A stretch of 64,000 nt of DNA, from positions 5,111,001-5,175,000 of the forward strand of contig NC_060214.1 in NCBI RefSeq assembly GCF_021130785.1, given 5' to 3'. Origin of the DNA: Homalodisca vitripennis (taxonomy: Eukaryota > Arthropoda > Insecta > Hemiptera > Cicadellidae). Positions 23,108 to 34,569 of the stretch are shown in pieces. The translations under genes were made by a program, and so were the position numbers. The notes beneath the pieces are model-generated. The model was not told the origin of the DNA and made no database searches. It saw nothing but the letters and a program-made list of their open reading frames with translations. Position 1 is the stretch's first letter; each line of letters begins with the position of its first letter.

Positions 23108-23682
23108 GGGTAGGGTACGATAAGAGAATCCGGTTTTTTATATCGAAATTGGCAAACGATATTACTTAATCATATCCATCGATATAATCAATCAATACTG
23201 ATTAATTATTTTTAACTTTTAAATTAAATAGTCTATATCAACTGCTGTAAACACTTTCAAATAATATACGTAGGATAATATTTCAATTTTACATAAGTAA
23301 TTTTTAATATTAAAATGGCAGTCAATTTTAGAAAACTACCCGACATTGCTTTGAAAGATGATAAGACATGTTTTTCGTGGTTTCAACATGTTGGAATCGT
23401 ACCGAAAAACCCATTATGTGAAATTTGTGGGAAAGAAACAACTGTAACTATGATAGGAGTAAATATGGTCGTCTTCAGCTTGCCTAATTTAGGTTATAAT
23501 AATTTGTTTGATCACTGTAAATATTAAATTCATATTTTAATGTAAAAGATATGATTTTTATTGAGCACTATAGGTACTTTATCTATATCGATTGATAGTC
23601 TAGGATTTGAGATGCGAATATTAGGTATCGATGACTACATTCTTCGATATAAAAAACCGGGTTCGCTTATCGTACCCTACCC
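23108..23682 (+). mobile_element. Merlin-like DNA transposon, non-autonomous, with about 40 bp TIRs and 8 bp target duplication
   Basis: The left end 'gggtagggtacgataag' and right end 'cttatcgtaccctaccc' are inverted repeats extending about 40 bases to 'ttatatcgaa/ttcgatataa', with three or so mismatches. The flanks cgcatctt (23100-23107) and cacatctt (23683-23690) match at 7 of 8 positions, which suits the 8-9 bp duplication known for Merlin. It carries only the start of a transposase-like frame (see 23315-23527), so it looks like an internal deletion derivative. The ends are directly visible; the superfamily name is inferred from duplication length plus the internal frame. Confidence 0.8.
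23315..23527 (+). pseudogene. N-terminal remnant of a Merlin/ISXO2-type transposase (70 codons)
   Basis: The frame starts at ATG 23315 and contains 'DDKTCFSWFQHVGIVPKNP' followed by 'LCEICGKETTVTM'. This resembles the N-terminal 'FL...GLI...C-x2-CG' block that precedes the DDE domain in Merlin and ISXO2-like transposases. After about residue 45 the family pattern is lost, the expected second Cys pair is absent and the catalytic core is missing. The frame lies inside the TIR element at 23108-23682. Similarity is short, so this is a moderate-confidence family call. Confidence 0.5.
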
Positions 23683-23719
23683 CACATCTTTATCAAATTT
23701 TGGTCTTTCAACCATTAGA

Positions 23720-24335
23720 TGAGACCATGGAAGGACCCAACAGGACGTTCGGAATATTGATCACAGATATAGACATAGAGAGCGACAGTCACTTTACCTG
23801 TTAGCTCCAAAAATGATACAGTTCTTCCTTGGAACAATATAAAGCTATATACTAAATTACAAATCTCTAGAAACCTTTTAATAAAAAAATATGGCACGGA
23901 TAGCAGGATAGATAAATGGACGAACTGCTCTTTAAATTTTTGACCCCGAATAAATCAGGGCTTTTCTTTGACCAAGAGAAACTTACTCGTACATTTTAAG
24001 TTTACAAATTTCTGGGACATTTCCATTAAAGACTTATCGTAAAGAGGATAGATAGATAGTCAGAGGATTGCGCTTTGAAATTTTGGCCTCAAAATTCGCA
24101 ATGTTTTTTTTTTGTACTAATAGAAACCTATGGACTAAATTTTAAAATTTCTGATCCTTTTCTTTTAAGGCATCGTACAGAGGGACCGGTGGACAAAGAG
24201 TTAGACTTAGCTATAACCTTTTGATTTAAAAAACAATAACGATCTTTCTTAGACGAAAATAACCTATGCAAAAAATTCTAGGGGTTTTTAGATAGTTACC
24301 GCACGCACGGATGGATAAATAGAGAGCCAATGACA
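23720..24335. repeat. Diverged tandem repeat, about 125-140 bp unit, 4-5 copies
   Basis: A 'gatagataaatgga'-like block recurs near 23907, 24046, 24180 and 24310. Between the blocks lie 'tttgacc', 'gttctttc' and 'aaacctatggactaaatttt'-like stretches in the same order. Copies are strongly diverged. Confidence 0.65.
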
Positions 24336-25569
24336 CGATATTAAGAGTTCCTCAGTAATTACCCATCCAGCAGACTATGTGTAATTTAATTTTGATTTGA
24401 ACTTTGAAGTAAATTTAGAATTATAGTTACAGGCAGTTTTAACAAACATATAACATTGGGTCGGTCATTTGTATTTCTGTATCTAAGATATTTTAAATTA
24501 CGTAAAACGCGTCAAAATACCATGCACGTTACATTACTTGTGATTACTTTTTATGTGCTAGATTTGAATGATTAAGTTATGGTGATGTCTTTCTGACCAG
24601 ACCATGCTTTTGTGATTATAATTAGCCTCGATAAATGTTTAATCCAGTCGTGATTTTCTTTCATGCGACGTCGAATCCTATTATATTCATGTTCTGTCCT
24701 CCAGTTCTCGTTTTTTCTCACTTCGACAACAACTCTTATAAAATTGCAAACTTTTGAGCTCTAATTCCTAAAGAGAATTTCAAGTAATAGTTTGTCAGCC
24801 GTTGCCTTCATTTAAAAGAAACCAATTCCTGTGTTTTGTTAACGATTAATTTTCGTAGTAGATATCAGAAGGAACTTTGGAACCACTTAGACCTACCCCA
24901 GATAACATTTGAGTATATTTTTATTCTATTTTGGCAGTTAAGATAGAAAAGTTATATTTTTATTTTACACAAAAAAGTGATGCGTATAAGTTTCCTTGCC
25001 ACAATTGAACTTACATGTAAAATTTGCAATTTCTTACTATTTAATAGTATTTACTACTACGACCCCAGACAACTCCTCCCTACCTTTCTCATCCAATAGG
25101 CTAAATTTTAAAATAGCTCTAATATATGAATAGCAACAGATTATTTTAATACATTAAATTATTCTTACTGACTATTTTACCAAAGAAATTTTTTTTGTTT
25201 AAAGCACTCTTATATAATTGTCATCTTCCTGCAAAACACAATTTAATCCATATTTTACACTTTAGTGAGTTTACAAGATCTGGGCAAAAGGTAAACATAG
25301 CTTCATAAAATCTTGCAATTAAATGCTCAGTTTATAACTTTATTTGATAAATAAAATATTGTTTTCAGGACAAATAATGAAAAATTTACAATATTTTTAA
25401 GTTTTTGAAATCCGACATACTGTGGAATGGGAAATTAATTACATTAAAACAGCGAAGAAACTGTAAAGTATAAAATAGTTTTCATTTTATTTTCACAAGC
25501 AAATTTTAGATGTTTCTAATTTAAAATTTAATGCATTACATGAGCTTTAAAAACATTCAAACAACTCTG
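24336..25569. other. AT-rich intergenic DNA
   Basis: No gene, repeat or inverted structure recognised on either strand. Confidence 0.5.
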
Positions 25570-25920
25570 TATGTATATAATATCATAACTTACAGATCAG
25601 TCTGGTAGATCAGCCTTTTGGTGCCAATATTTATGTTGCCTATTTACAGAGAATATTTGCTAAACTCTATATGTGTAGAATACTTTACCTTGCAGATCAG
25701 TCTAGAAAAAACGTTTTTTATGACAATACCCATGTTGGCAATATACAGAGAATACGTATTTGCAGAATTCTGTATCTATAGAAAAACTTACTTTGCATAT
25801 CAACCTGGAAGAATCAATCTGTTGCCTATATACGAAGAACATTTTGAGAACTCTGTGTATTGAAAATTTACCTTGCATATCATTCTAGAAGACCGTTTTG
25901 TTGCCAATATAACTTTTAAA
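25570..25920. repeat. About 100 bp tandem repeat, 3.5 copies
   Basis: Blocks like 'ttgcagatcagtctaga' start near 25590, 25690, 25793 and 25873, each followed by 'ttgccaatat' and 'tacagagaatac'-like strings. An 81-codon frame (25618-25863) runs through it and reflects the repeat only. Confidence 0.8.
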
Positions 25921-26029
25921 TTGCGTGTTCTCAAGATTAGATGAGGAAACTTTTAATTATTTTTTTTTAAACTTTTTTATATGAAATCAAACATTAAAAA
26001 AATTTGAAATCAAATCATTGCCATTTGGA

Positions 26030-26370
26030 GAGTTAGAAGAATTCTAAAAAAACATTAAACATTTCAGATGAGTTTTTATGCGAGATACTTCATCTGAAAA
26101 AGTTAAGAAGTTTTAATGAGGAGTTAAGAATTTAAATTATGGGAAGTGGAACGCATTGGATTTGTTATTATAAAAATCATAAGATTGAATATTACTTTTA
26201 TTCATATGGAAGATTTGAGGACAAAACACCTGTAGAATTGATCAAATAGTTGAAAAAAATAAAATTATAATGATTCTCGGATTCAAGACTATAAAGATTC
26301 TCCAATTTGTGTACATTTATGTGTTTTTGTTTTGAATTAATTGACTAATAATAAAGACTTTAAAGAAGTT
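26030..26370 (+). pseudogene. Adenain-like cysteine protease of a Polinton/Maverick element, decayed
   Basis: In changing frames the segment shows 'MRDTSSEKVKKF' (26078), then 'GSGTHWICYYK' (26142) holding the expected catalytic histidine, then 'YYFYSYG' (about 26190). The family normally has Asp-Ser in this last place, so the acidic residue reads as Tyr here. Next come 'IQDYKDSPICVHLC' (about 26285) with the expected glutamine and catalytic cysteine. The usual Gly after that cysteine is Val. Polinton proteases process capsid proteins. Frameshifts and an in-frame stop after the 'YGRF' region show that it is dead. The next reading frame, from ATG 26398, follows at once. Confidence 0.8.
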
Positions 26371-26397
26371 ATTAAAAAAAATTATAACCTAATAAAA

Positions 26398-27240
26398 ATG
26401 GATTCGCATAATATATTTGATATTTTTAGCAAACATATTAAGAAAGGTAATTACAAAATATAGATATTTTGAGGAATTAATTTTTTGAAAATTTGTTACA
26501 AAATCTGCCGAATAATTCATATGACGTTAAAATAGAAGATTTAAAAACGAATTTGAAGATAAGACTCTTTTACAATGAGATGTATTTTATGTAAAAAAAG
26601 AAGATTTAAAAGGTGAATTCACAAGAAATATTGTAAAGCTGAAAAAAATATTTTGACACTGGAGCGAAGAAACTTTTTAACAATTAATGTCTCATATTGA
26701 AAAAGCTGATAAGATAACTGACGCAATTAAACTAGAGAAACATTTCATAAAATATCAAATAATAAAAGAATTGTTGGTGTAAAACCTTGTATTGATAAAC
26801 ATGGTGTTGTTGTTAAAGAAACAATTTTGACACCTCTTACATTATCAGAAAACATTGATATCGTTGACATTAATAGTCTAAATATTAAAAATGCCTTAGA
26901 TTTTAAAGGAAGAACAATTAGCAGTGTTAGTAAAGGAATTTATCCGCTTGATGTTATTGTAAAAGAGCGATTAGATGATCAAATTAAAACATTTGATGAA
27001 CTAAACCAAAATTATTAGAATCATAAACAACATGTTAAACGATTTTACAACAGAAGTTTATGAAAAGTTCAGTAGATGACTTTTGGGAAATTAGTGGAAC
27101 ATTAACAAAATTTGAGCGAGTTAATAATACATTTATAGATGCTTTAAAGAGCAATGGTAAAGTTCTTGATAGAACAGATGATGAACATTCTTTACATCTT
27201 GACAAATTAAATAATATAGAGCAAAATATTTAATAAATTT
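26398..27240 (+). pseudogene. Unidentified Polinton-linked open frame, decayed
   Basis: An ATG at 26398 follows the protease. After several breaks a 63-codon frame at 26827-27018 reads 'ENIDIVDINSLNIKNALDF' and then 'GRTISSVSKG' and 'PLDVIVKERLD', resembling the repetitive fibre-like or structural open frames often found near Polinton proteases. I do not recognise a named family. Coding character is suggested by the even spread of D, I, K, L and N and by the position in the element. Confidence 0.4.
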
Positions 27241-27312
27241 AAAGAAAATGTAGAAAAGCTGTTTAATTGATTAGACAGTTATGATGACTCAATTTACATT
27301 TTTACGTTATAA

Positions 27313-27456
27313 ATGGTACTCATATATTGTGTAAGGTGTAAAAAGAAAACTGGAACAAATTATATAAAATATTATGCAACAAATAATAGAATTAAAAGAA
27401 TTTCAGGAAAATTTGCTGAACGTAATACTAAAAAGAGTCAATTTGCAAATGCTTGA
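27313..27456 (+). pseudogene. Small zinc-ribbon-like protein of Polinton type (47 codons), half-lost
   Basis: The frame runs from ATG 27313 to TGA 27454. It begins 'MVLIYCVRCKKKTGT' with a C-x2-C pair, continues with a basic segment, and ends 'ISGKFAERNTKKSQF'. Small Polinton and adintovirus proteins of the DUF5679 kind have this layout, with a second Cys pair where this copy has Phe and Asn. The second half of the metal site therefore appears destroyed. It lies about 950 bp after the protease relic on the same strand. Confidence 0.55.
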
Positions 27457-28870
27457 TTTTAAATTTCTGTCTTAATACATAGAAGTGGCGGGACATTACT
27501 GTGCTTTCGATCTTATAATGCAACTTGAAAGAGATTTAAAAAAGGAACAATGGGATGAAATTTATGAACCATATGAACTATCTGAAGATATGATGAGATT
27601 GTAAATTAATGAAATTAGATTGGTTTAAAAATTAAATTGAGGAAATTAACAATCCATGAATTGCAATTAATGCTATTGGTCATCAATGATTCTGATCTTA
27701 TGAATATTCAGCCTTCAAAATATTGAATTTTATGCTTGTATAACACTAACTATCGATTTAGAATCAAATGAATTTCGACTATTAGATACAGGTTATCGAA
27801 TTCTTTTTTTATCTTATAATATTCCGATTCGTAATACTATCGAGAACTAATAATCGAGAACTTAGTTAAAATAAAATATTAATTTGTAAAATCAAAGAAA
27901 TATAATGGTATAGGTTTCTTTGCAACAAATATCACCAATATGATGAATGTCCTTAATGTTTATATGTATTATAACAATAATATTAGTTATAACATTATTA
28001 TATTTCAATTTTGACTTAATAAATTCAAATAAATAAAAATTTTAAGTTATTAGATATAATTGACAATGATAAATAATTTATTTTCAATATTTGACCCATC
28101 AATGAATTGATTTAGAACCATATCTTATTCAAAAGTGATCTATTATCAAATAGATTTGAATCAAACTTTAAATTTGTAAAATTTGAAGCAGTTGGAAATC
28201 TATGATAATTTGTCCTAGGATTCTTTGAAAATGTAAATTTTCCTATCTATAAAGGTGTATTTTACATCAGTTTTATAAGAGCTGAAAATGTTGATGCGAT
28301 AACAAAAACTGGAAATGACATGGCAGGCAGTTGATGAAAAATTACAATTAACTAGGTTTTTATTAGTTTCGATGATTGATTTTAAAATCACGAGTAAAAT
28401 TCGGTTGATTGATGAAATTAGAAAAGGTCAAAATGTAATTTTCTAGATTAGCAATGTATTGAGCTTAAAGGTATTTCTGGAACAACTTATTCGTTCGATA
28501 TCACAAATTAATATTTATCGACATATATTCAATCTTAAGTTCGTTAGTATTAGGTTTCAATCAAATATACAAAGAAATCAAGAAAAAAACATTCAAAGTT
28601 CGATAGTTTGAATGTAAAAAATATTAGAGTAAAATTGTGTGTTCCTATTATCCACATGAATTACAACGTTTAAACATCTCCGAAGGTCTTTTTAGAAGTA
28701 TGTATCAGAAGATTTTAAGACAGTTTACTACCAAAATATGAAAATGTATTACAGCCCCAAACAATTTATAGTAGTACTAAATAGGCCAATATATGTATTG
28801 ACACAACGAAGAGTTAGAAAAATATTTCCGGTTCCAAAAACGATATAATTATCAATATGGATTTTCAAAA
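27457..28870 (+). mobile_element. Probable continuation of the Polinton segment, unresolved
   Basis: Short plus-strand frames with lysine- and isoleucine-rich coding texture continue, for example near 27500-27605 and 28230-28320. They are too broken to name. The right end of the element and its terminal inverted repeats are not visible. Confidence 0.35.
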
Positions 28871-30029
28871 TGCTGTTAAAAATGCGATTCGTTATGTTCT
28901 TGTTGTTTCTGAGAAATTAAATAATATGATGTAATTAGGAATAATATTAGGGAAATTCTACAATTTTTTTGGTAAACAATCGTGTTATTTTCAATATTAT
29001 TTCTAAGATAATTTTTAATTTTTAAAGAATTATTAAAGACATTGATAAAAGTATACATTTAAAATGTTATAAACAGATTTCGAAAAATATTGATGAAATT
29101 AGGAAAAATGTATTTCAAGGTCATCTTAACGGTTAGACCGGAAACTATGTTTTTACAAAATGCTTTCAGATTTACTGATTCTATTTACCAAATTTCATAA
29201 AAAAAGCTCAAGTAGTTCTCGAGATATAAGAGTTTTATGATAAAAGATGATTGTGGTAGATTTGGAAATTTGTTATTTTCATGACATTTAAAATATAAAT
29301 CGGCCGTTTTTGAAGTATCAGATTTCTCTGATACTTTTTTAAATTTTATATGAGTATTCAGGAATAGGGGATGATTTCACCCTCGTGGATAAGTTAAGTC
29401 GAAAGAGTTGAGTATTTAATATATGTGTACTAAATTTCATTAAAATCAGTTAAGTAGGTTTTGATCAACGAACTTTAAAAGAAATATTGATTTTCACTCA
29501 TTTCATATACTAATTTAATCTATAACAGTTCCAATATCGATCACAACCGTTCGATATTCACTATTTATTTTCTTGATGGTCAAGTAGTTTCCGAGACCTG
29601 GAATACGCGTAGTGCGTTCTTTCAGAACTAAAATAAACTAAAATGTCAGTAACTCAGACTGTTAATTATGCAATTTCAAGGATAAAAATTGTGTTTTCGT
29701 ATACTGTTTTGACACTTTGTTTATTATAATAACAAAATATAAATATTATAATAATTACATATCTGAATATACTTAACATTTTCTTTTTGTTTATTTCAAA
29801 TTATGTTTATAAATGTGTTGTAAATGAGTAGTTCTCGAGTGACCATTATATATGTTGACATTGTATATATACATATGAGATACGGCTTCTCTCTTACCAA
29901 GGTTGCCTTGTGTACTATTTGATAAGGAGTGGCCATACTTATCAAATGCACAGTTCACAAGCAATTAGTACGTATTGGTAAAATAATTGCTCTATTCTGT
30001 GTTCTCTCTTCTCTCTAAAGCCTGAATTA
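28871..30029. other. AT-rich intergenic DNA with degenerate repeat-like stretch
   Basis: At 29120-29620 blocks such as 'taccaaatttcat', 'actaaatttcattaaaat' and 'aagtagttt/ctcgaga' recur loosely, suggesting an old tandem or dispersed repeat. No gene is recognised. Confidence 0.4.
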
Positions 30030-30119
30030 CAGATCCTAGCCTATAAACGGCAGAAATGTTCCTTTCAGAGGCGCAAGAAAGGGTAAGGGATTAAATACAT
30101 TAGAATAAGGAGGCCAAGC

Positions 30120-31292
30120 AATGGTTTTGCACTCTTTTACAGTACTGAGATTGCCGAGCTCAGAGAAGAAGTACAGCGACTTAAAGATCAACTGATGTGC
30201 GTTCTGGACCACACAGTCTAGTCGGACACGCGGCTGCTCCAATACACAGACCAGGTGTTCGTGGCTAACACCTCACGACACGATTCATCGATGCGCGCTT
30301 CCACGACAGACTGCGGTGTCCAGTGTGATCTTCCGTCCGAATGCAGAGACCAGCGATGTGCTGAATCTAGAGACCTCGTGGACAAGCTTAAGGTTACGCT
30401 CGAGGTCCTTGAGGCGGAGCTGCAGTGTCTGAGGGAAAAGATGGCACGCTGTGAATGTGACGGAGGGGGAGGAGTGTCGGGGTCTGAGTGGACTGTGTTT
30501 AGCAAGAAACGCCTTCCAGTAGCTACGAAGAACGAATACGATGTTTTAAGAAGTACAGCAGAGACAGATCAGAAAAATCCTCCGAACAGGCAGACCGGTC
30601 AAAATAAAAGGCGACGAAGGAAGAAAAAGACTCACCGGCATCGCACGTCAGCACCGAAATCAGCAGAAGCAGACCATCAGACTCTCCATAAAGAACCGCT
30701 ACTGTTATCCTTCTCGTCTGTCCTCATAGACGGAGATAGCCACAGCCGTGGCCTGGCAGGTCTTGTTCAGCGGATGGTGGCCCGGAAGACGATGGTGAAA
30801 GGCATGTGTAAGCCAGGTGCCAAACTATTAGATGTGACATCCGACAAGCCCCCACCAGCCAGTAGTTGCTCTGTCATCATCGCCGGCGGCACCAACGATG
30901 TCGCCGCCGGCCAGCAGAGCAACATATACCGACATCTGAAGCGGTGCATCACTGGCAAGCTGAGGTCTGCCGGTGTTGTTGTCGCTACACTGCCGCACCG
31001 ACATGACCTACCTGCGAACCATCCCGTCAACCTGGAGACCGCACGAGTAAACTCGTATATTGAGGAGCTATGTGTGAGACATGGAAGAGCGGAAGTTCTT
31101 AACTTCAACCGTATCGACAGGGAGGCCTTCACATCACATGGGATGCACCTCAGGCCGCAGCACAAACGTCTGCTAGCCGAACTTTTGCTGGAGAGCGTGA
31201 AGAGACTGGACACAACCTCTTCGCCCGCTGCTGTCTGCGAGTCGCCGCCGCTACCGTCGCCGCCACCGCGTCTCATTGATAGTTCTGACTGA
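30120..31292 (+). pseudogene. ORF1 of a CR1/Jockey-like non-LTR element with SGNH-esterase domain
   Basis: A coiled-coil start ('AELREEVQRLKDQL', about 30155) is separated by an in-frame TAG near 30219 from a 345-codon open frame at 30255-31292. That frame has a second coiled coil (residues 35-60, 'LEVLEAELQCLREKM'), a basic linker (about 110-135, 'NKRRRRKKKTHRHR') and an esterase-type domain. The domain shows 'DGDSHSRG' near residue 160 (nucleophile Ser), 'AGGTNDV' near 211 and 'HGMHLRP' near 295 (catalytic His). SGNH/GDSL domains are known in ORF1 proteins of CR1-clade elements, where a role in membrane or lipid association has been proposed. The frame is much GC-richer than its surroundings, consistent with fairly recent insertion. 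GTG 30255 is not a natural start; the real start is upstream. Confidence 0.82.
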
Positions 31293-31439
31293 GCCTCACA
31301 CCTTGGCCTTTGAAACTTATGCTGAGGCATTAAAAGTCACATAGTGAACACTGACATTCCTGAACAAAAAAACTGTATGTTCATAAAAAATTTAAAAACA
31401 AGGTAGACGCAGAACTAAAGTGTCAAAATCAAAACAAAA

Positions 31440-32202
31440 GTCAAATTAACCAAATTCCAAATTTAACCCAAAATTTATCGGTGGTGGAACAAAATGCACA
31501 GTGTGCCACTAATAAAGCTGACGAGTTTTCACTTACGGCAGGCGAGTTGAGTCCTGATGTTTTTATAATTACAGAGCACAGTTTCAGATCTGAAACGGTC
31601 GGAAACTTCAGGATTGACAACTATGAATTGGCAACATCTTTTAATCGAAAACTTTTTAAAGGGGGAGGTGTGGCAATTTTCGTAAAATTTGGAATGGAAT
31701 CTTTCCCTTCAGGATCGATCATAGTTGTGATTTAGATTTTGAAGTGGTTGGAGTAAAAATAAACCTAAATCCCGAAAAAAATTATCATAATTGGTTTATA
31801 TCGCTCTCCAAATGGATGCAGCAACACCTTTTTGAAAAATTTGGAATTCTTCTAAATTCTCTCAGTTTAAAGTCGACCAAGTTTATTATAACTGGCGATT
31901 TCAACATCGATGTTTTGGACCACACTAACCCCTTAACCCAGCGGCTACGTGATATTCTTAATTCTTTTGGTATAATCTGGTCAGTAAACACGCCAACACG
32001 TGTAACCACCACATCGAGCACAGCCATCGACAACGTCATCACAAACATTCCAAACGCCACAATCTCTGTACTGGATGTAGCCATATCTGACCACTATGCT
32101 CAGGAGACCATAATTAATAATTTCAGGCCCAAAATTATAACTCATTCATCCAAAATGGAAAGGGACTTGAGTTCGGAAAACATCGCCCTTATGAATTCAT
32201 AA
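31440..32202 (+). pseudogene. ORF2 endonuclease domain (APE type) of the same non-LTR element, broken
   Basis: The first part, 31481-31735, contains 'PDVFIITEHSF' (the conserved Glu block) and 'LFKGGGVAIFVK'. A frameshift and stop near 31715-31735 separate it from the frame at 31744-32202, which has 'FIITGDFNIDV' (about residue 50), 'TPTRVTTTSSTAIDN' and 'DVAISDHYAQ' (catalytic Asp-His block). These are the core motifs of the target-cutting endonuclease. A TAA at 32200 interrupts the path to the RT. The order and spacing match Jockey/CR1 ORF2. Confidence 0.85.
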
Positions 32203-33650
32203 AAAAATGAGTCATGGGCGTTTTTAGATAAAATTGAAAATGTCGATAAAGCTTTTACCGCGTTCCACGAACGTTTTGTTTTTCTTTTGAACATAGCTTG
32301 CCCGTTTAAACACTTTAGAGAGCGAAAAAAGACAAAATCTAATTCGTGGATGACTCAAGATCTCTTGAAATTACGTGAACGTTTGAAATTTTACAATTCC
32401 ATCTACGTGCAAACAAAAAACGAACAATTCAAATCTTTTTGTAGAACTTTCAAGACCAATAATCGAAAAGCAATAAAAACAAAAGCACATGAAATCGAAA
32501 AGAAGCTATCAAATTCTGAAAATTTTTCCAAAACTGCTTGGAGCATCATAAAAAATTTAACGACACAGCCCAACGGATCAAAACAGTATAAAATTCCAAA
32601 ACTCTTAATACAGAATGAATTAATTACAGATCCATTAAAAGTAGCAGGTGAATTCAACGCTTTTTTTCGTCGGTTGCGTTATCCGATCCATCTTTCAAAT
32701 GCTCCAACCAAGTGTCATTGATGGGACCGGTCTCTTCCATGGCACTGTCTCCAGTGAGTGAGGAGGAGGTGTCTCGTCTGATACAGAGATGCAAACCAAA
32801 ACATTCATGTGACATTAACGGCATGTCTATGTGGCTGCTCAAACGGTGCTTTAAGCACATTTCGACTCCACTGAAAAATTTGATCAACATGTCTTTCGCT
32901 CAAGGCATTTTTCCTTCCACCCTGAAAACAGCGAAAGTCACGCCAATTTTCAAAAAAGACGATCCTTGCCTTGCAAACAACTATCGTCCTATTTCAATCC
33001 TTCCAGTCATAAGCAAAATTTTTGAAAAGATTTTTCTGTCGAGGTCAGAGGGGTTCTTTGAGCGTTTTGATGTTCTTTGTTCTCATCAATTCGCCTTCAG
33101 AAAAAACAAATCCACTATCGATGCCGTCACAAATTTAATCGAAACCGTTGTCGATGGCCTGGAGAGACGGGAACATGTGCTAAGCATATTCCTTGATCTG
33201 TCCAAAGCATTCGACTGTGTACATCATGAGACATTGTTGTGCCAGTTGAAGACATGTGGTGTTCGAGGTCTGCCGCACGAATGGCTTTCGTCTTATCTCA
33301 GAGATAGGAGCCAGTGTGTGCAGATTGCGAATTCCCTGTCAAAAAAAGTAAAAATGGCCTATGGTGTCCCGCAAGGATCTGTCCTTGGACCAGTACTATT
33401 TCTTGTGTACGTCAACGGGTTGAATTCGTCGCTCCTAACAGGTAAAATGGTTCAATACGCTGACGATACAACGCTCTGTTTCAAAGCTAAAACAAAGAAC
33501 CAATTAGAAATCAATACTTTTTTGGAACTGAATTCATGTATTCAGTATTTCTCTGTTTGTAGTTTTAAATGCTCTTTTTGTTAAAAACATTTTCCATTTA
33601 AATAGAGAAAATGAAACAGTTCAAGTTAACTTCAGAAAACCCAAAATTTA
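32203..33650 (+). pseudogene. ORF2 reverse transcriptase domain, broken and 3'-truncated
   Basis: The linker frame 32287-32721 includes 'SNSWMTQDLLKLRERLK'. A frameshift near 32680 leads to the 290-codon RT frame 32712-33584 with 'VTPIFKKDDP', 'NYRPISILPVISKIFEK', 'HQFAFRKNKST', 'IFLDLSKAFDCVHHE' (motif A, Asp present), 'GVPQGSVLGPVLFLVYVN' (motif B) and 'VQYADDTTLCFK' (motif C, both Asp present). The palm is therefore chemically complete. The frame breaks near 33580, with a possible continuation in another frame to about 33650, and the thumb, C terminus and 3' UTR are missing. Loss at the 3' side is unusual because non-LTR copies are normally truncated at the 5' end. Confidence 0.88.
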
Positions 33651-34569
33651 GAACATTTTATTCATGAATAATCGAAATATTTTATTGGTTTAAGTAGTTT
33701 TTATTCTGACAATTTTGTAAAAAATATTTGTGCAGATTTTCCTTATTGTATAAGATTTAGTAAAATACTATACAGTATTAGGTTTGAACAAGCAATAATT
33801 AAACCAAATTTAACATATTTCGAAAATAAAACTACACTTTTGATCATGTAAAATATTATCCTAACAATTACCTGAAAACATTCAAAAAATCAGATAAATC
33901 TTAAGTTTAATGAAAATGAATTGCAAATCAATATAGTTTTCAATAGATTTGAAATAAAATCACCAGTAATTTTAATTTTATCGTCTGTTGTGTTAGAGTT
34001 ACTAGGGTTTGAACCAGCAACAATTGAACAAAATCGAAATATTTAGGAAATAAAACTGAAGATTTTAAACCATCCGATGTGATTGAATTACATTATAATC
34101 TTGTTGAACCAAGTTTTTAAAATCATTCCGAACATGCTCAGAAAGAATCTAACATTTTTTAAACTTAATTTCCAAATGTATGATATGGTTAAAAACTTAG
34201 TGAAAAACGAAATGAAATCAGTTATATTTCAATTAGAAAATATATTAAAGAATTCAAAAAATTAATCCAAGAAGGAATAAAATGACTAATTTTTTTTTAA
34301 ATAATTTAACTTAACCTAATAGTACCTGAAGACGAATAACTAGAATTTGAAATGTACATTGGGCGAAATAAAAAAAATCTAAAGTGTTAAAAAGGTTTAT
34401 TATTGTATATATATATTAGACCTATATAGGATTGTAATTCAGATGGGCCAACATCAGAAACAAACATATAGAGGGCGATTAACTATTTACACTTTTTATG
34501 TGTTTTCTACTAATCGGTTTTGAAAAAATTATATCAATGCATTTATCCTGAAATGTATCCAATAATTTG
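33651..34569. other. AT-rich intergenic DNA
   Basis: Nothing recognisable; a 60-codon frame at 34083-34265 is compositionally AT-driven. Confidence 0.5.

Noticed and set aside
30218..31330. Minus-strand frames of 95 and 187 codons opposite ORF1
   Set aside because: They are shadows of the GC-rich esterase ORF1 and show no domain of their own.
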